Shown here: piece after piece, positions 17,901 through 24,902 of the stretch
How positions within the stretch are numbered: the stretch's first letter is position 1
Layout of the letters: each line of letters begins with the position of its first letter
Origin: Cyclobacteriaceae bacterium
GTDB taxonomy: Bacteria > Bacteroidota > Bacteroidia > Cytophagales > Cyclobacteriaceae
Length of the DNA: 33,917 nt
Assembly: GCA_019638285.1 (NCBI GenBank)
Contig: JAHBUB010000038.1
Span: 1-33,917, forward strand
Direction of reading: 5' to 3'
Translations under genes and position numbers: made by a program
The notes under the pieces: generated by a model
What the model saw: only the letters and a program-made list of their open reading frames with translations
Databases searched by the model: none
What the model was told of the DNA's origin: nothing

Positions 17901-18087
17901 CGGATGTTTCCACCTCCGTTGGGTCAGCGCCTGGGTAGCCTGTTTTAATAACCACCACTGGTTGATTGAAATCGGGCATCAACTCATAGCTTAGGTTTTT
18001 GTAACCCAGGAAACCCGCCAGTATGAAAATACTGAATAAAACTATAATCAAGGAAGGGCGATTAATGGAGATTTCGGTTATGTTCAT
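14986..18087 (-). CDS. RND efflux pump inner-membrane subunit (HAE1/AcrB-like)
   Basis: A 1033-residue proton-driven RND transporter of normal length. It starts MNITEISINRPSLIIVLFSI and has the first periplasmic segment ELMPDFNQPVVVI, with GADPTEVETSVSRKIEDAL. The proton-relay residues are present: Asp401-Asp402 in ILVDDATVVLENI (TM4) and Lys931 in LVAKNAILIVDF (TM10). The sequence is of the HAE1 (drug/amphiphile) type rather than the CusA metal type, because the CusA Met ladder is not evident. The gene follows that of the membrane fusion protein by 6 bases and precedes the lpxR-like gene by 18. With TolC and the fusion protein it would form a tripartite pump. Substrate unknown. Confidence 0.95.
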   Translation of the reverse strand: MNITEISINRPSLIIVLFSIFILAGFLGYKNLSYELMPDFNQPVVVIKTGYPGADPTEVETSVSRKIEDALSNLEGVDFIVTKSLPNASILIVNLKYATDLDKTMQDAQRYIDNIRKDLPQDILNPVMSKVSPNDLPIMQISATSNLPATEFYQKMKDDFLPQIQQLKGVAEITLLGGEEREIQVKVDQEKLKLYKLSLYQVTEAINRSGLDVPSGKVQSSIANNSVRLIGKYKSIDDIKYVQVAMPFPGSPVYVKDIATVTDGIKEITSVSRYNGKNGIGLLLKKQGDANAVDVSKLVRSQFEKIEKQYTAEGVKFIIADDSTDNTIAAVNSVVYDLTLAVILVSIVMLLFLRSIRNSLIVLVAIPTSLVTAFAVMWLLGYTLNLMTLLAMSLIIGILVDDATVVLENIQRHLDMKKNKRVAALDGRMEIGFSALSITLVDVVVFLPILFLQVFVADMLKQFSVVVVTSTLTSLLVGFTLTPWMASRIGNSEDLQPTNLFNSFLLWFEHQLNRFINWYGRQLEWVLDHKLITTGIILALFILTIGIMRQGIIGKELIATGDQGKFRMSLEFDKTTTLQQNNIVSQKIENFISAQPSVSTVFSNVGGPSTGIGSLGVGSVNITELTIQLNPAAERGEQPTEEFMIELREALRDEFPGINYSMAAMGLVPRSAPIEITLSGSDAAQVMQLGSDLKSVVERIPGADNVRLSVEEGSPEFQVIPDNNRMQRLGLNHAYVGLNIRTALTGNDDAMLTEQGIEYPVRVWLDDFNRQNMEDVKKLVIVNPKGMPIEVAQFAEVVQNNSPSLLERLDRQPAITLTGDALGRPSGTVADEVVAYINKNPLPEGVEMTWGSDIKRQNDSFGALGSVLLISFILIYLIMVALYDSFIYPFVVLFSIPVATIGAFLGLNLTLNNLSLFALLGLIMLMGLVAKNAILIVDFTNQLKQSGKHYKEALIIAGKERMRPILMTTLSMVIGMLPIALAKGTASEWKNGLAWVIIGGLLSSLILTVYLVPMVYYVVDTIKGSLSKKRVQR

Positions 18088-18093
18088 TTTATT

Positions 18094-19146
18094 CTAATTC
18101 TTAATTGTGACATTAGCACCTTCAAAGAGATTAATGAGTCCATTGGTGATCACTAAATCACCTTCTTTTAATCCTGATTGTACTACAGCAATATTCTTTC
18201 TTCTTTCCACAATCTCAATATTTTGAAGTCTGGCCTTCCCCTGTTCCACCACGTATATCCGAGGTTGAACATTGGAACCTATAATGGCAGAGGCAGGGAT
18301 AATTAAATGTTGCGTATTGGGCGCCTCTTTGATCTGTACTTTACCGAACATCCCTGATTTAATTTTGAGATCTTGTGTGTTTTTCACAAGAAATTGAACA
18401 GGAAAAGTATTTGCCATATTGCCCTGGCTTCCTATTAGTGAAACCTTACCGGAAAGAGGTGTGGAAGTGTAAGTATCGGCCACAACCGTTACCGCATTGT
18501 TGATGTGAAATAAATTCAAATTATTTTCAGAAACATGGATGGTAAAACGTAGTGAAGTGATATCGGTCAATTGAAACAATGGAACCCCTGGCGCTGCGAA
18601 AGAACCTACTTCTGTCATCTTTGCTGTCACTATGGCTTCAAAGGGTGCGGTTACAACCGTACGACTAATTTGTTCCAACAAAGTACTGCGTTGCACCTGG
18701 GCAGATTTTAAACCAAGCTGGGCTTTTTCTAATTGTACTCCCTGGATAGCATCGGATGATGCTAATATGGAGTAACGTTTTACATCTGCTTCAAGCCCTT
18801 CTATCTGTACTTCTACAGATTGAAGTTGTAGCTTCAGCATCTTGTCATCCAGTTTAAGAAGGTTGTCACCTTTTTTTACTGGACTGCCGACATCAGCAAA
18901 CACTTGTACAACCTTGCCTTGAACATCAGCGCTCAATTTGGTTTCTTTATTGGGTTCAAAATTACCAGTGAAATATTTCACATCTTCATCTGCTCCATAC
19001 TTCACCACGTCTGCATTTACTTCAATGGCTTGCTCTTTGTCGTATGTATAAATGCGATTTTGAGCCATTTCCTTATTGCTTTTTAAACGCACCACCACAA
19101 TGACGATCAGTGCCAATGGGATAAGGATATAGAGAAACTTTTTCAT
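18094..19146 (-). CDS. RND membrane fusion protein (HlyD/AcrA-like)
   Basis: A 350-residue periplasmic adaptor. It has one N-terminal hydrophobic anchor (FLYILIPLALIVIVVV) and no lipobox. A biotinyl-lipoyl-like half (GKVVQVFADVGSPVKKGDNLLKLD) follows, then a helical hairpin about 95-160 of coiled-coil type. The returning half is TVVTAPFEAIVTAKMTEVGSFAAPG, and the beta-barrel and membrane-proximal domains run to the end (GLKEGDLVITNGLINLFEGANV). It bridges the RND pump and TolC. It lies 2 bases after TolC and 6 bases before the RND gene, so the three form one transcription unit. Confidence 0.93.
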   Translation of the reverse strand: MKKFLYILIPLALIVIVVVRLKSNKEMAQNRIYTYDKEQAIEVNADVVKYGADEDVKYFTGNFEPNKETKLSADVQGKVVQVFADVGSPVKKGDNLLKLDDKMLKLQLQSVEVQIEGLEADVKRYSILASSDAIQGVQLEKAQLGLKSAQVQRSTLLEQISRTVVTAPFEAIVTAKMTEVGSFAAPGVPLFQLTDITSLRFTIHVSENNLNLFHINNAVTVVADTYTSTPLSGKVSLIGSQGNMANTFPVQFLVKNTQDLKIKSGMFGKVQIKEAPNTQHLIIPASAIIGSNVQPRIYVVEQGKARLQNIEIVERRKNIAVVQSGLKEGDLVITNGLINLFEGANVTIKN

Positions 19147-19148
19147 TT

Positions 19149-20486
19149 TTATTTATTTAATAAGTTGCCAGTTATTTTTCTGAGGTCTAAATCTGCTTTC
19201 AGATAATCTACAATTGCCGATATATGTTGTTGTTGGGTTTCACTTAAGGTGTTATCAGCCATAAGCACATCATTAAGTGAAGCAAGTCCTTGATTTTGTT
19301 GGAGTAAGGTTTGATCGTAGATAGATTGAGCAAGTTTCGTTTGATCTAATGTTGTCTTGACCGATCGTTCGGCTACAGATCTTTGTTGTTTTGCAGTTTC
19401 AATCCCCAAGGAGGTTTGATCATTCAGTAAGCTTAATTGAAGATCGTTGTTACTTAGCTCCAATTTTTTCTGGTTTAACTTCCTGCTTGTGGTTGTGCCA
19501 TTAAACAATGGGTAAGAAAATTGAATTCCAGCAAAGCTTACTGGATAGAATTTCAAAAAATCGTTGGGGGTCTTATCATAGCCAAAACCAGTTTGCCCAT
19601 AGCTTCCGTACAATGACAATGAGGGTAGTCGTGAACTTTTTAGCGTATGCAATTCGCTGTTCAAAAGAAGATTTTGTTTTGTGATCAGGCGAAAGTCCAG
19701 TGAGGGGGTTTCTGTATATTCATTTATTGATGAGGGAGTAATACTGGTCTCCACTTCCAGATCTTGATCCAGACGGATGCCAATAGTTATTTTTAAAGCA
19801 TTGAGTACCTGCGTATACTTACTATAAACCTGTTCCCGCTGTGTGGTAAGTTGCTCTACTTGCAATTGAATTTTGGTTACATCAGTTTCTTTCGCCAGGA
19901 GTTGTTCTTTGAGCAATTGAATATTTCGCAAGAGCCTATTTGCATTGATTAGGTTTTCATCAATGAATGCAACCTGATAATTAAGTATTTGAGCGTTGTA
20001 ATACAGGTTGGTAATCTCATAAAGAATTTGCTCTTCTGTTTTTTGATACTGTAACAGGGTAAGTTCGGATGCTATTTTTGTGGTTTGAATAGCCCCATAC
20101 ACTTGTGGATTATATAAGGGCATTGTGAGTTGTAAATTGGCATTGATGTTATGGGGTACTCCAAATTGGACTTGTTTGAATTGGCCTTCGGGTCCACCAA
20201 AGACCGCTTGCGGCATAAACTGGTAAGGGAGGTCAATGAAATATTTATAGTCAGCATTGATACTTAATTTTGGTATGAGGTTGGCTTTGGCCTCTTTTAT
20301 TTTTTGTTGGCTAATCTCATTGTTGTTTTTGGCAATAAGCAAACTCTTGTTTTGCTGTTGTGCCGTGTCAAGACATTGCTGTAAAGACCACACTTGGGCA
20401 AAAGTTTCTTTGCTAAAAAGCAGGCCTGTGAGGATTATTAGTAATCCCACAAATCCTTTATTTAAAAAGTGAATATTCACTAACAT
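19149..20486 (-). CDS. TolC-family outer-membrane efflux protein
   Basis: A 445-residue outer-membrane factor. It begins with a signal peptide (FVGLLIILTGLLFSKETFAQ), then VWSLQQCLDTAQQQNKSLLIAKNN, the usual first helix of TolC proteins. Two repeats of long heptad-rich helices follow, with LSLYGSYGQTGFGYD and GIQFSYPLFNG typical of the second half. It provides the outer exit duct for the RND pump encoded just downstream. A perfect palindrome (AGTGAATATTCACT) covers codons 2-6, so the TetR-type operator reaches into the reading frame. If transcription starts near 20487 the leader is very short. A GTG at codon 13 is a possible alternative start but would lose the basic n-region. Confidence 0.93.
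   Translation of the reverse strand: MLVNIHFLNKGFVGLLIILTGLLFSKETFAQVWSLQQCLDTAQQQNKSLLIAKNNNEISQQKIKEAKANLIPKLSINADYKYFIDLPYQFMPQAVFGGPEGQFKQVQFGVPHNINANLQLTMPLYNPQVYGAIQTTKIASELTLLQYQKTEEQILYEITNLYYNAQILNYQVAFIDENLINANRLLRNIQLLKEQLLAKETDVTKIQLQVEQLTTQREQVYSKYTQVLNALKITIGIRLDQDLEVETSITPSSINEYTETPSLDFRLITKQNLLLNSELHTLKSSRLPSLSLYGSYGQTGFGYDKTPNDFLKFYPVSFAGIQFSYPLFNGTTTSRKLNQKKLELSNNDLQLSLLNDQTSLGIETAKQQRSVAERSVKTTLDQTKLAQSIYDQTLLQQNQGLASLNDVLMADNTLSETQQQHISAIVDYLKADLDLRKITGNLLNK
20468..20481. promoter_or_regulatory. TetR-type operator copy 2 (in the TolC gene start)
   Basis: AGTGAATATTCACT is a perfect 14-bp palindrome. It differs at one base from the operator at 24020-24033. It lies just downstream of a weak -7-like box (minus strand AAAATTTG, 20501-20494; -33-like TTTG at 20520-20517 with short 15-base spacing). 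A bound repressor would cover the first transcribed bases. Confidence 0.65.
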
Positions 20487-20501
20487 AATGATGCAAATTT
20501 T

Positions 20502-20786
20502 TTATTTTATTAATAACAAATCACTGTCTTTATTGGAAGTTAGCCAGTGCTTTACGTTTGGCATTATTTCCACAAAATCGCCTGATAAGAGTTTTTCTAT
20601 AACTCCTTCCTCATTTTCAAAAATCACTTCACCGGTAACACAAACGAGTAAGGCGGGTATTTTTGATTTATGTTCTTTCAATTGATTTCCACCCTTGATA
20701 TTGATGACGTTAACTCCTTCATTTGGGGAGAATATCTTTTTGGTCCCCAATGGCTTAACTTCCGTGAGTAATTCTTTTAGGTTCAT
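20502..20786 (-). CDS. Small cupin-domain protein
   Basis: A 94-residue protein with one cupin barrel. The two halves are visible as ALLVCVTGEVIFENEEG and KLLSGDFVEIMPNVKHWLTSNKDSDLLLIK; the first metal-binding motif (HxH..E) is largely missing, while one His remains in the second. The ATG at 20786 is chosen because the residues before it do not resemble the family and would overlap the transporter gene's end. Small cupins of this kind in Bacteroidota are often sensors or detoxifying enzymes, but no reaction can be assigned. It lies between the VIT1-like gene and TolC, 15 bases before the TolC start. Confidence 0.75.
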   Translation of the reverse strand: MNLKELLTEVKPLGTKKIFSPNEGVNVINIKGGNQLKEHKSKIPALLVCVTGEVIFENEEGVIEKLLSGDFVEIMPNVKHWLTSNKDSDLLLIK

Positions 20787-20835
20787 TTTTTGAAAGTTTA
20801 TTTTTATATATGGGATACAAGTTGAAATAGAGTAA

Positions 20836-21567
20836 CTAATACATAATTTTCCCCAAAAATTCTCCAACAAAATAGGCAACAAGCGCGGCCAAACCACCTA
20901 GTGTCACGGTTTCGCTAATTCCCTTTAAAATCCCTGATTGAGTAACAATAGACTTAAGGTATCCAATCAGAATAAAACCCAGTGCTGTTAAAGCACTCGA
21001 CCAAATAAATATATCTTGGATAGATGGAGAGAAGAAATCAAATACATATATGCTTAGTGGGATGATACCAATAAAAACAAATGACAAAAAGGTAACTAAT
21101 CCGGTTTGAAAAGGTGACTTTGTGTTTTCAATCAGGTTCAACTCATCCTTCATCATTTCGTTTACCCAACGATCTTTGTCCTGAGTGATTACATTCACTA
21201 CCTGACTTAGTAATGGTTCTTCAAATCCTTTCTTTCGATAAATATCTTCAATTTCTTCTCTTTCTATCTCCGGTAAATGCTCTACTTCCCAATACTCAAT
21301 ATTTTTATGCTTGGTATAGTTTTGTTTCTCACTTTTGGACGACATGTAGGCACCCACCGACATAGCAAATCCATCTGCAAAGAGATTGGCAAAACCTAAT
21401 ATCAATATCACAGAGCTATCCAAACCAGCACCCACGGCACCAGTAACTACAGCAAATGTGGTTACGCTGCCATCAATCCCACCATAAACAAATTCACCAA
21501 GATAGTCCTGATAGCTACCTAGGAATGAAGACCCTTCTTGATGAATATTTGATTCACTATTTTTCAT
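20836..21567 (-). CDS. VIT1/CCC1-family metal transporter
   Basis: A 243-residue membrane protein with about five transmembrane helices. The first is YLGEFVYGGIDGSVTTFAVVTGAVGAG, the standard VIT1/CCC1 opening with its Asp and Gly pairs. Next come ILGFANLFADGFAMSVGAYMSSKSE and a cytoplasmic loop (about 90-145) rich in Glu (EIEREEIEDIYRKKGF) that in VIT1 binds iron. The C-terminal helices end VTLGGLAALVAYFVGEFLG. The family moves Fe2+ or Mn2+ out of the cytoplasm. The neighbouring Dps gene supports a role in iron detoxification. Family firm; metal inferred. Confidence 0.88.
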   Translation of the reverse strand: MKNSESNIHQEGSSFLGSYQDYLGEFVYGGIDGSVTTFAVVTGAVGAGLDSSVILILGFANLFADGFAMSVGAYMSSKSEKQNYTKHKNIEYWEVEHLPEIEREEIEDIYRKKGFEEPLLSQVVNVITQDKDRWVNEMMKDELNLIENTKSPFQTGLVTFLSFVFIGIIPLSIYVFDFFSPSIQDIFIWSSALTALGFILIGYLKSIVTQSGILKGISETVTLGGLAALVAYFVGEFLGKIMY

Positions 21568-21606
21568 GGTGAACGATATTTAATGTTGCGTGGAGTGATT
21601 TTATTT

Positions 21607-22056
21607 TTATTCAAAATAGTTTTTGTAAGTAGAGAGATAAGATTTTATTTCTCCTAATGCTGCATTCTTATCGGTCTCGTCAAGATTTTCTATTTGATCT
21701 TTAAGGGGAAGCAAGTAGTTGTGTAATTGTTCATGAGATTCGCCAGTCATGGTGCATTTATTGAGTATGTCAGTAAATTCTAAAAGCAAGTTTTCTTTCA
21801 GCGGAGCAGCTGAAGAAGCAGGGTCGGCCAGAGCGACATCTACCATCTGTGCCATATTTTGAATTCCCTGCGTAGTTTCAATGTTGGCCATCCATTTATT
21901 TCCATTATCCAATTGTACTCCACCAGGAGCACCATGGGTGTCATGAACCTCCTCACCTTGGTTTTGATTGTCTTTGTGTTTCTCGGTTGAGCAACTGGTG
22001 AAGAAGAAAAGTAGGGCTACGAGAGATGCTGTGTAATAAAGAGTTGATTTTTTCAT
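21607..22056 (-). CDS. Putative lipoprotein of the TetR operon, unknown function
   Basis: A 149-residue protein with a lipoprotein signal peptide ending in a Cys (LLFFFTSCSTEKHKD). A short, polar, His-containing linker follows (EEVHDTHGAPGGVQLDNGNKW). The rest is helical: ETTQGIQNMAQMVD, LLEFTDILNKCTMTGESHEQLHNYLLPLKD and AALGEIKSYLSTYKNYF. The Cys-Thr-Met-Thr-Gly-Glu-Ser-His segment may bind a metal, as in some envelope metal-stress lipoproteins, but I do not recognise the family. It lies 16 bases after the 4-TM protein gene and 39 bases before the VIT1-like gene, in the same strand run as Dps and TetR. Function unknown. Confidence 0.7.
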   Translation of the reverse strand: MKKSTLYYTASLVALLFFFTSCSTEKHKDNQNQGEEVHDTHGAPGGVQLDNGNKWMANIETTQGIQNMAQMVDVALADPASSAAPLKENLLLEFTDILNKCTMTGESHEQLHNYLLPLKDQIENLDETDKNAALGEIKSYLSTYKNYFE

Positions 22057-22072
22057 TTTGTTAATTTTATAG

Positions 22073-22462
22073 TTATAGTTTATTTTTCTTTTTGGAAATA
22101 AGATACCAAGCTAAAACTGTAAAAGCTCCGGTTATACTTATTCTAAAAATCATTGCTTTTACTGTTTGTGCTTCATAGACCCCTCCAGAATTGATATGAA
22201 ATAGTAATCCAAGAAAACCGACAACCAGCATTACCGTGGTAATGGCGAGCAAGCGAGTAGTCCAGACTTTACCGTTGAATAAGCCATATGCACCAAACAG
22301 ATATAGAAATCCTGTCACGAAATTGGTGACGACAATAAACAGCACATAATTACCCTCCATCTCTCTAATGCCGAACAAATCAAAAATTACTGAGCTGCTC
22401 ATAAACAGTGTAGCGAGAGCAAACAAGGTAAGGACGATGGCAGCAAACTTTAGTAGTTTCAT
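22073..22462 (-). CDS. Four-helix membrane protein, unknown function
   Basis: A 129-residue protein with four predicted transmembrane helices: AAIVLTLFALATLFMSSSVIF, VLFIVVTNFVTGFLYLFGAYG, LLAITTVMLVVGFLGLLFH and ISITGAFTVLAWYLISKKK. It lacks charged catalytic motifs. The start codon overlaps the TetR stop by 4 bases, so translation is almost certainly coupled to the regulator. It could be a membrane partner or sensor of the regulator or part of a stress response; the sequence alone does not say. The next gene follows after 16 bases. Confidence 0.7.
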   Translation of the reverse strand: MKLLKFAAIVLTLFALATLFMSSSVIFDLFGIREMEGNYVLFIVVTNFVTGFLYLFGAYGLFNGKVWTTRLLAITTVMLVVGFLGLLFHINSGGVYEAQTVKAMIFRISITGAFTVLAWYLISKKKNKL

Positions 22463-23094
22463 AATGCTGATGCTTTAGGGTTCATTAAGGTGAATAGGTT
22501 GTTCATTAACTTATTTCCTTTCACTTTGAGATCAAATGCATATCCTGACATACGCCACTGCAACATGTGGAGCCTAAAACTCCCCATGAAGATGTGCAGG
22601 AGGTCTTCAGCTGGTAAGTCATTGGTAAATTGCTTTAGCTTTTGGCCTTCACGGATAATCTGTATTAAATGCTTTTTGGTAATTGCCATAATATTTGAGA
22701 TGGCTTTGTTAATTTCCTTACTGGCCTCCAGTAACCCATCCGAAAAGATAGCGATTAGGAAATGTGGCTTTTGTTTGAAAAATTCAAACTGACTGTTGAA
22801 TATCGCTTTAAGTTTTTCTTGTGGATTTTCAATATTTGAAATTGCATTTTCAATTCGCATATCCATATCCTTTGCAAGGTATTTCAACATAGTAATTACA
22901 ATTTCTTCTTTGCTTTTGAAGTGCCTGTAAAGGGCAGATTCACTAAACTCCATTTTGGCAGCCAGGTTCTTCGTAGTCAACCCCGCAAGACCTGATTGGG
23001 TAAGTATTTCACCTGCTGCCTCAATGATTTCCAGCTGCCTTTGTTTTATTTCCATCTTTGGTATTTGTAATTGATTAGACACTTGTTTCCTCAT
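22459..23094 (-). CDS. TetR/AcrR-family transcriptional repressor
   Basis: A 211-residue regulator. The N-terminal HTH is at about 18-65: RQLEIIEAAGEILTQSGLAG, then TTKNLAAKMEFSESALYRHFKSKEEIV. The remaining helices form the ligand-binding and dimerisation domain, with no recognisable ligand motif. It overlaps the Dps stop by 4 bases and the next gene start by 4 bases, so it is cotranscribed with them. Two near-identical 14-bp palindromes at the start of its own operon (24020-24033) and at the TolC start (20468-20481) are the obvious candidate operators. It probably represses its own operon and the RND pump, and is released by an unknown inducer. Confidence 0.92.
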   Translation of the reverse strand: MRKQVSNQLQIPKMEIKQRQLEIIEAAGEILTQSGLAGLTTKNLAAKMEFSESALYRHFKSKEEIVITMLKYLAKDMDMRIENAISNIENPQEKLKAIFNSQFEFFKQKPHFLIAIFSDGLLEASKEINKAISNIMAITKKHLIQIIREGQKLKQFTNDLPAEDLLHIFMGSFRLHMLQWRMSGYAFDLKVKGNKLMNNLFTLMNPKASAL

Positions 23095-23567
23095 TTATTA
23101 AGAAAGGAGGAATACATCCAAACTAACTTTTCCTGTGCCCGAAGGTAGTCGCTCATCAAGGCATTGGTTCCCTCATCGCCTGCTTCTCCGGCCAGTGTGA
23201 GCAGTTCGCGTTGAAGCGATATTATTGTTTTGAACGAATCAAGGATATTTCCAACAGCTTTCATTCCATCAGATACTTCTTTACTTTCTTTGATGGTCGA
23301 AACACTTTGATAATGGGTGTAATTATGATTGGGAGAAAATCCAAGAGTGAGTATTCTTTCGGCTATCTCATCTATTTTTAATAAAAGATCATTATAGAGC
23401 TCTTCGAATTTTAAATGTAGTTCAAAGAATTTTTCTCCCTTTATGTTCCAGTGGTATCCCCGCGTATTTTGATAAAAAAGTGAATAATTGGCCAGTAAAA
23501 CATTAAGTTTTTCTGCCATTATCTTTGCTTTATTGATATCCAAACCTATTGCATTTGTTGACTTCAT
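23091..23567 (-). CDS. dps: Dps-family DNA-binding/ferroxidase miniferritin
   Basis: A 158-residue four-helix protein with the Dps signature: TRGYHWNIKGEKFFELHLKFEELYNDLLLKIDEIAERI. His39, His51, Glu55 and Asp66 match the intersubunit ferroxidase ligands. Dps oxidises Fe2+ with H2O2, stores iron and shields DNA. The N-terminus is short, so DNA binding through a lysine tail is uncertain. It lies between the 4-TM HxH gene and the TetR gene, with a 4-base overlap to the latter. Being under a local TetR rather than OxyR or Fur is uncommon and is inferred from operon structure. Confidence 0.92.
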   Translation of the reverse strand: MKSTNAIGLDINKAKIMAEKLNVLLANYSLFYQNTRGYHWNIKGEKFFELHLKFEELYNDLLLKIDEIAERILTLGFSPNHNYTHYQSVSTIKESKEVSDGMKAVGNILDSFKTIISLQRELLTLAGEAGDEGTNALMSDYLRAQEKLVWMYSSFLNK

Positions 23568-23588
23568 GATTCTTATAGTGTTTTTGAA

Positions 23589-24002
23589 TTAAACATTTAT
23601 TGATTTCATTTTATAAAAGGCAACCCCAAGCCATAGCACAGAGGCTGTCATAGCAATTGCACCGATTAACACGAAAATAGGAGAGGCGCCCAGATAGACT
23701 TCTGCTAAAATTCCAATTGGCATGAGTAATCCGATTAATGCGAGCCACGAGATGGTTTTGGCATTTGTCAGGTTAGATTGAAAATGTAAAAGCAAATAGC
23801 CTATTAGAATATTAAGAAAAGCGAAGAGATTGCCATGTACGTGGGCAAGTCGTGTTTCGAAGTGCTTTCCAGAAGAGTAAGAAGCCACCCATTCCTCTTT
23901 GCCGGGGGCGAAATCCCTCAGGTAAATTAATAGGAATCCATAAGCCATAAATGCTCCCATTGTTAGAAATCCGATGGCAATATTGTTTTTACCTATTTTC
24001 AT
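23589..24002 (-). CDS. Four-helix membrane protein with an HxHG motif, unknown function
   Basis: A 137-residue protein with four predicted transmembrane helices, starting IAIGFLTMGAFMAYGFLLIYL. The most conserved-looking part is HFETRLAHVHGNLFAFLNILIGYLLLHF, with His47, His54 and His56 next to a membrane helix. The HVHGN pattern recalls small heme- or quinone-associated membrane proteins, and loosely the HAHSH motif of the protein at 8118-9338. It is the first gene of the TetR operon, downstream of a -33/-7 promoter and a palindrome that would overlap the transcription start. No reaction can be assigned. Heme binding is a guess from the histidines. Confidence 0.65.
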   Translation of the reverse strand: MKIGKNNIAIGFLTMGAFMAYGFLLIYLRDFAPGKEEWVASYSSGKHFETRLAHVHGNLFAFLNILIGYLLLHFQSNLTNAKTISWLALIGLLMPIGILAEVYLGASPIFVLIGAIAMTASVLWLGVAFYKMKSINV

Positions 24003-24019
24003 GTCCTTTTGATAAAGTT

Positions 24020-24033
24020 AGTGAATGTTCACT
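24020..24033. promoter_or_regulatory. TetR-type operator copy 1
   Basis: AGTGAATGTTCACT has perfect 6-bp arms (AGTGAA/TTCACT). It lies 17 bases upstream of the HxHG gene start codon and just downstream of the -7 box. It would cover the transcription start, a typical repressor site. The other copy is at 20468-20481. Confidence 0.7.
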
Positions 24034-24042
24034 GACAATACA

Positions 24043-24075
24043 TAAACATATTAAAAAAGGTTCTATTTTGACAAA
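24043..24075 (-). promoter_or_regulatory. Candidate promoter of the TetR/Dps operon
   Basis: On the minus strand a TTTG (24075-24072) lies 21 bases upstream of TATGTTTA (24050-24043), one base from the TAnnTTTG consensus. Predicted start is near 24036, giving a leader of about 34 bases that contains the operator. Confidence 0.5.
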
Positions 24076-24365
24076 AAATATGACAAGAAAGTATTCTATA
24101 TTGGATATGAGTTGACGAATAAGAGAAAAAAAATGGATTAAAAGAGACTAATTGCTTTTGCTCCATGCCTTGCGATTATTAAACTATGCGATTTTTATAG
24201 AAACGATCTTTGGATTGTTTGATGAATGTTTAACTATTTGGCGAGACTCAGGAGCATGGTAATCCTTGTCTATTTAAAAGCTTTTCTGTTTATAGGCTAA
24301 GTAGACACTATTAAGTAAGTCCCTCTCTGAGGATTGGAAAGCATAATGAATTTGACCTAACATTA
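24076..24365. other. Intergenic region between divergent genes
   Basis: AT-rich sequence with no coding potential seen in any frame. It separates the minus-strand TetR operon from the plus-strand FMN reductase. A half-match to the operator (TGAATGTTTAAC near 24224) is too degenerate to call. No clear promoter for the reductase was identified. Confidence 0.5.
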
Positions 24366-24902
24366 ATGGATAAGAAGAGGATAGCCGTTTTAGTTGGCAG
24401 TTTACGCAAGGAGTCTTACAATCGTAGGATTGCTAATGAATTAATCCGTTTAGCGCCTGATTCCCTCGAACTTCAGATTTTGGAAATAGGAGATCTACCT
24501 CTTTACAATGAGGATTTGGAAGAACATGCACCCTTACCCTGGGTAAAGTTTAGAGATAAGTTGAAGGGATATGATGGAGTGCTATTTGTTACCCCGGAAT
24601 ACAACCGCTCTATTCCTGGTGTCCTAAAAAATGCCATTGACGTTGGATCAAGACCCAGCGGTAAGAGCGTTTGGAAAGGTAAACCAGGCGCAGTGATAAG
24701 TGTTACCACGGGTAGATTGGGTGCGTTTGGGGCAAACCATATTTTACGGCAGTCCATGGTATTTTTGGACGTCTCCATAATGCAACAACCCGAAGCTTAC
24801 ATTAGTAATGTAGGCGAACTATTTGATGCAAACAGTCGCGTTTCAGGCAAAACTGAAATCCTTTTAAAGGACTTTATGGAATCGTATGTGAAGTGGATAT
24901 AA
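24366..24902 (+). CDS. NADPH-dependent FMN reductase (ChrR/azoreductase-like)
   Basis: A 178-residue flavodoxin-like protein. The FMN phosphate loop is VLVGSLRKESYNRRIANEL; the second binding loop is VTPEYNRSIPGVLKNAIDVGSRP; the third is SVTTGRLGAFGANHILRQ. The family reduces quinones, azo dyes, chromate or FMN with NAD(P)H in the cytoplasm and protects against redox stress. Length and motifs are normal. It is monocistronic and divergent from the TetR/Dps operon, but the sequence does not prove co-regulation. The 3' flank has no obvious terminator. Confidence 0.9.
   Translation: MDKKRIAVLVGSLRKESYNRRIANELIRLAPDSLELQILEIGDLPLYNEDLEEHAPLPWVKFRDKLKGYDGVLFVTPEYNRSIPGVLKNAIDVGSRPSGKSVWKGKPGAVISVTTGRLGAFGANHILRQSMVFLDVSIMQQPEAYISNVGELFDANSRVSGKTEILLKDFMESYVKWI

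Noticed and set aside
14986-19146. CusA/CusB-type heavy-metal efflux
   Set aside because: The metal-rich neighbours suggest it, but the RND protein is HAE1-like and no Met ladder or CusB metal motif was seen.
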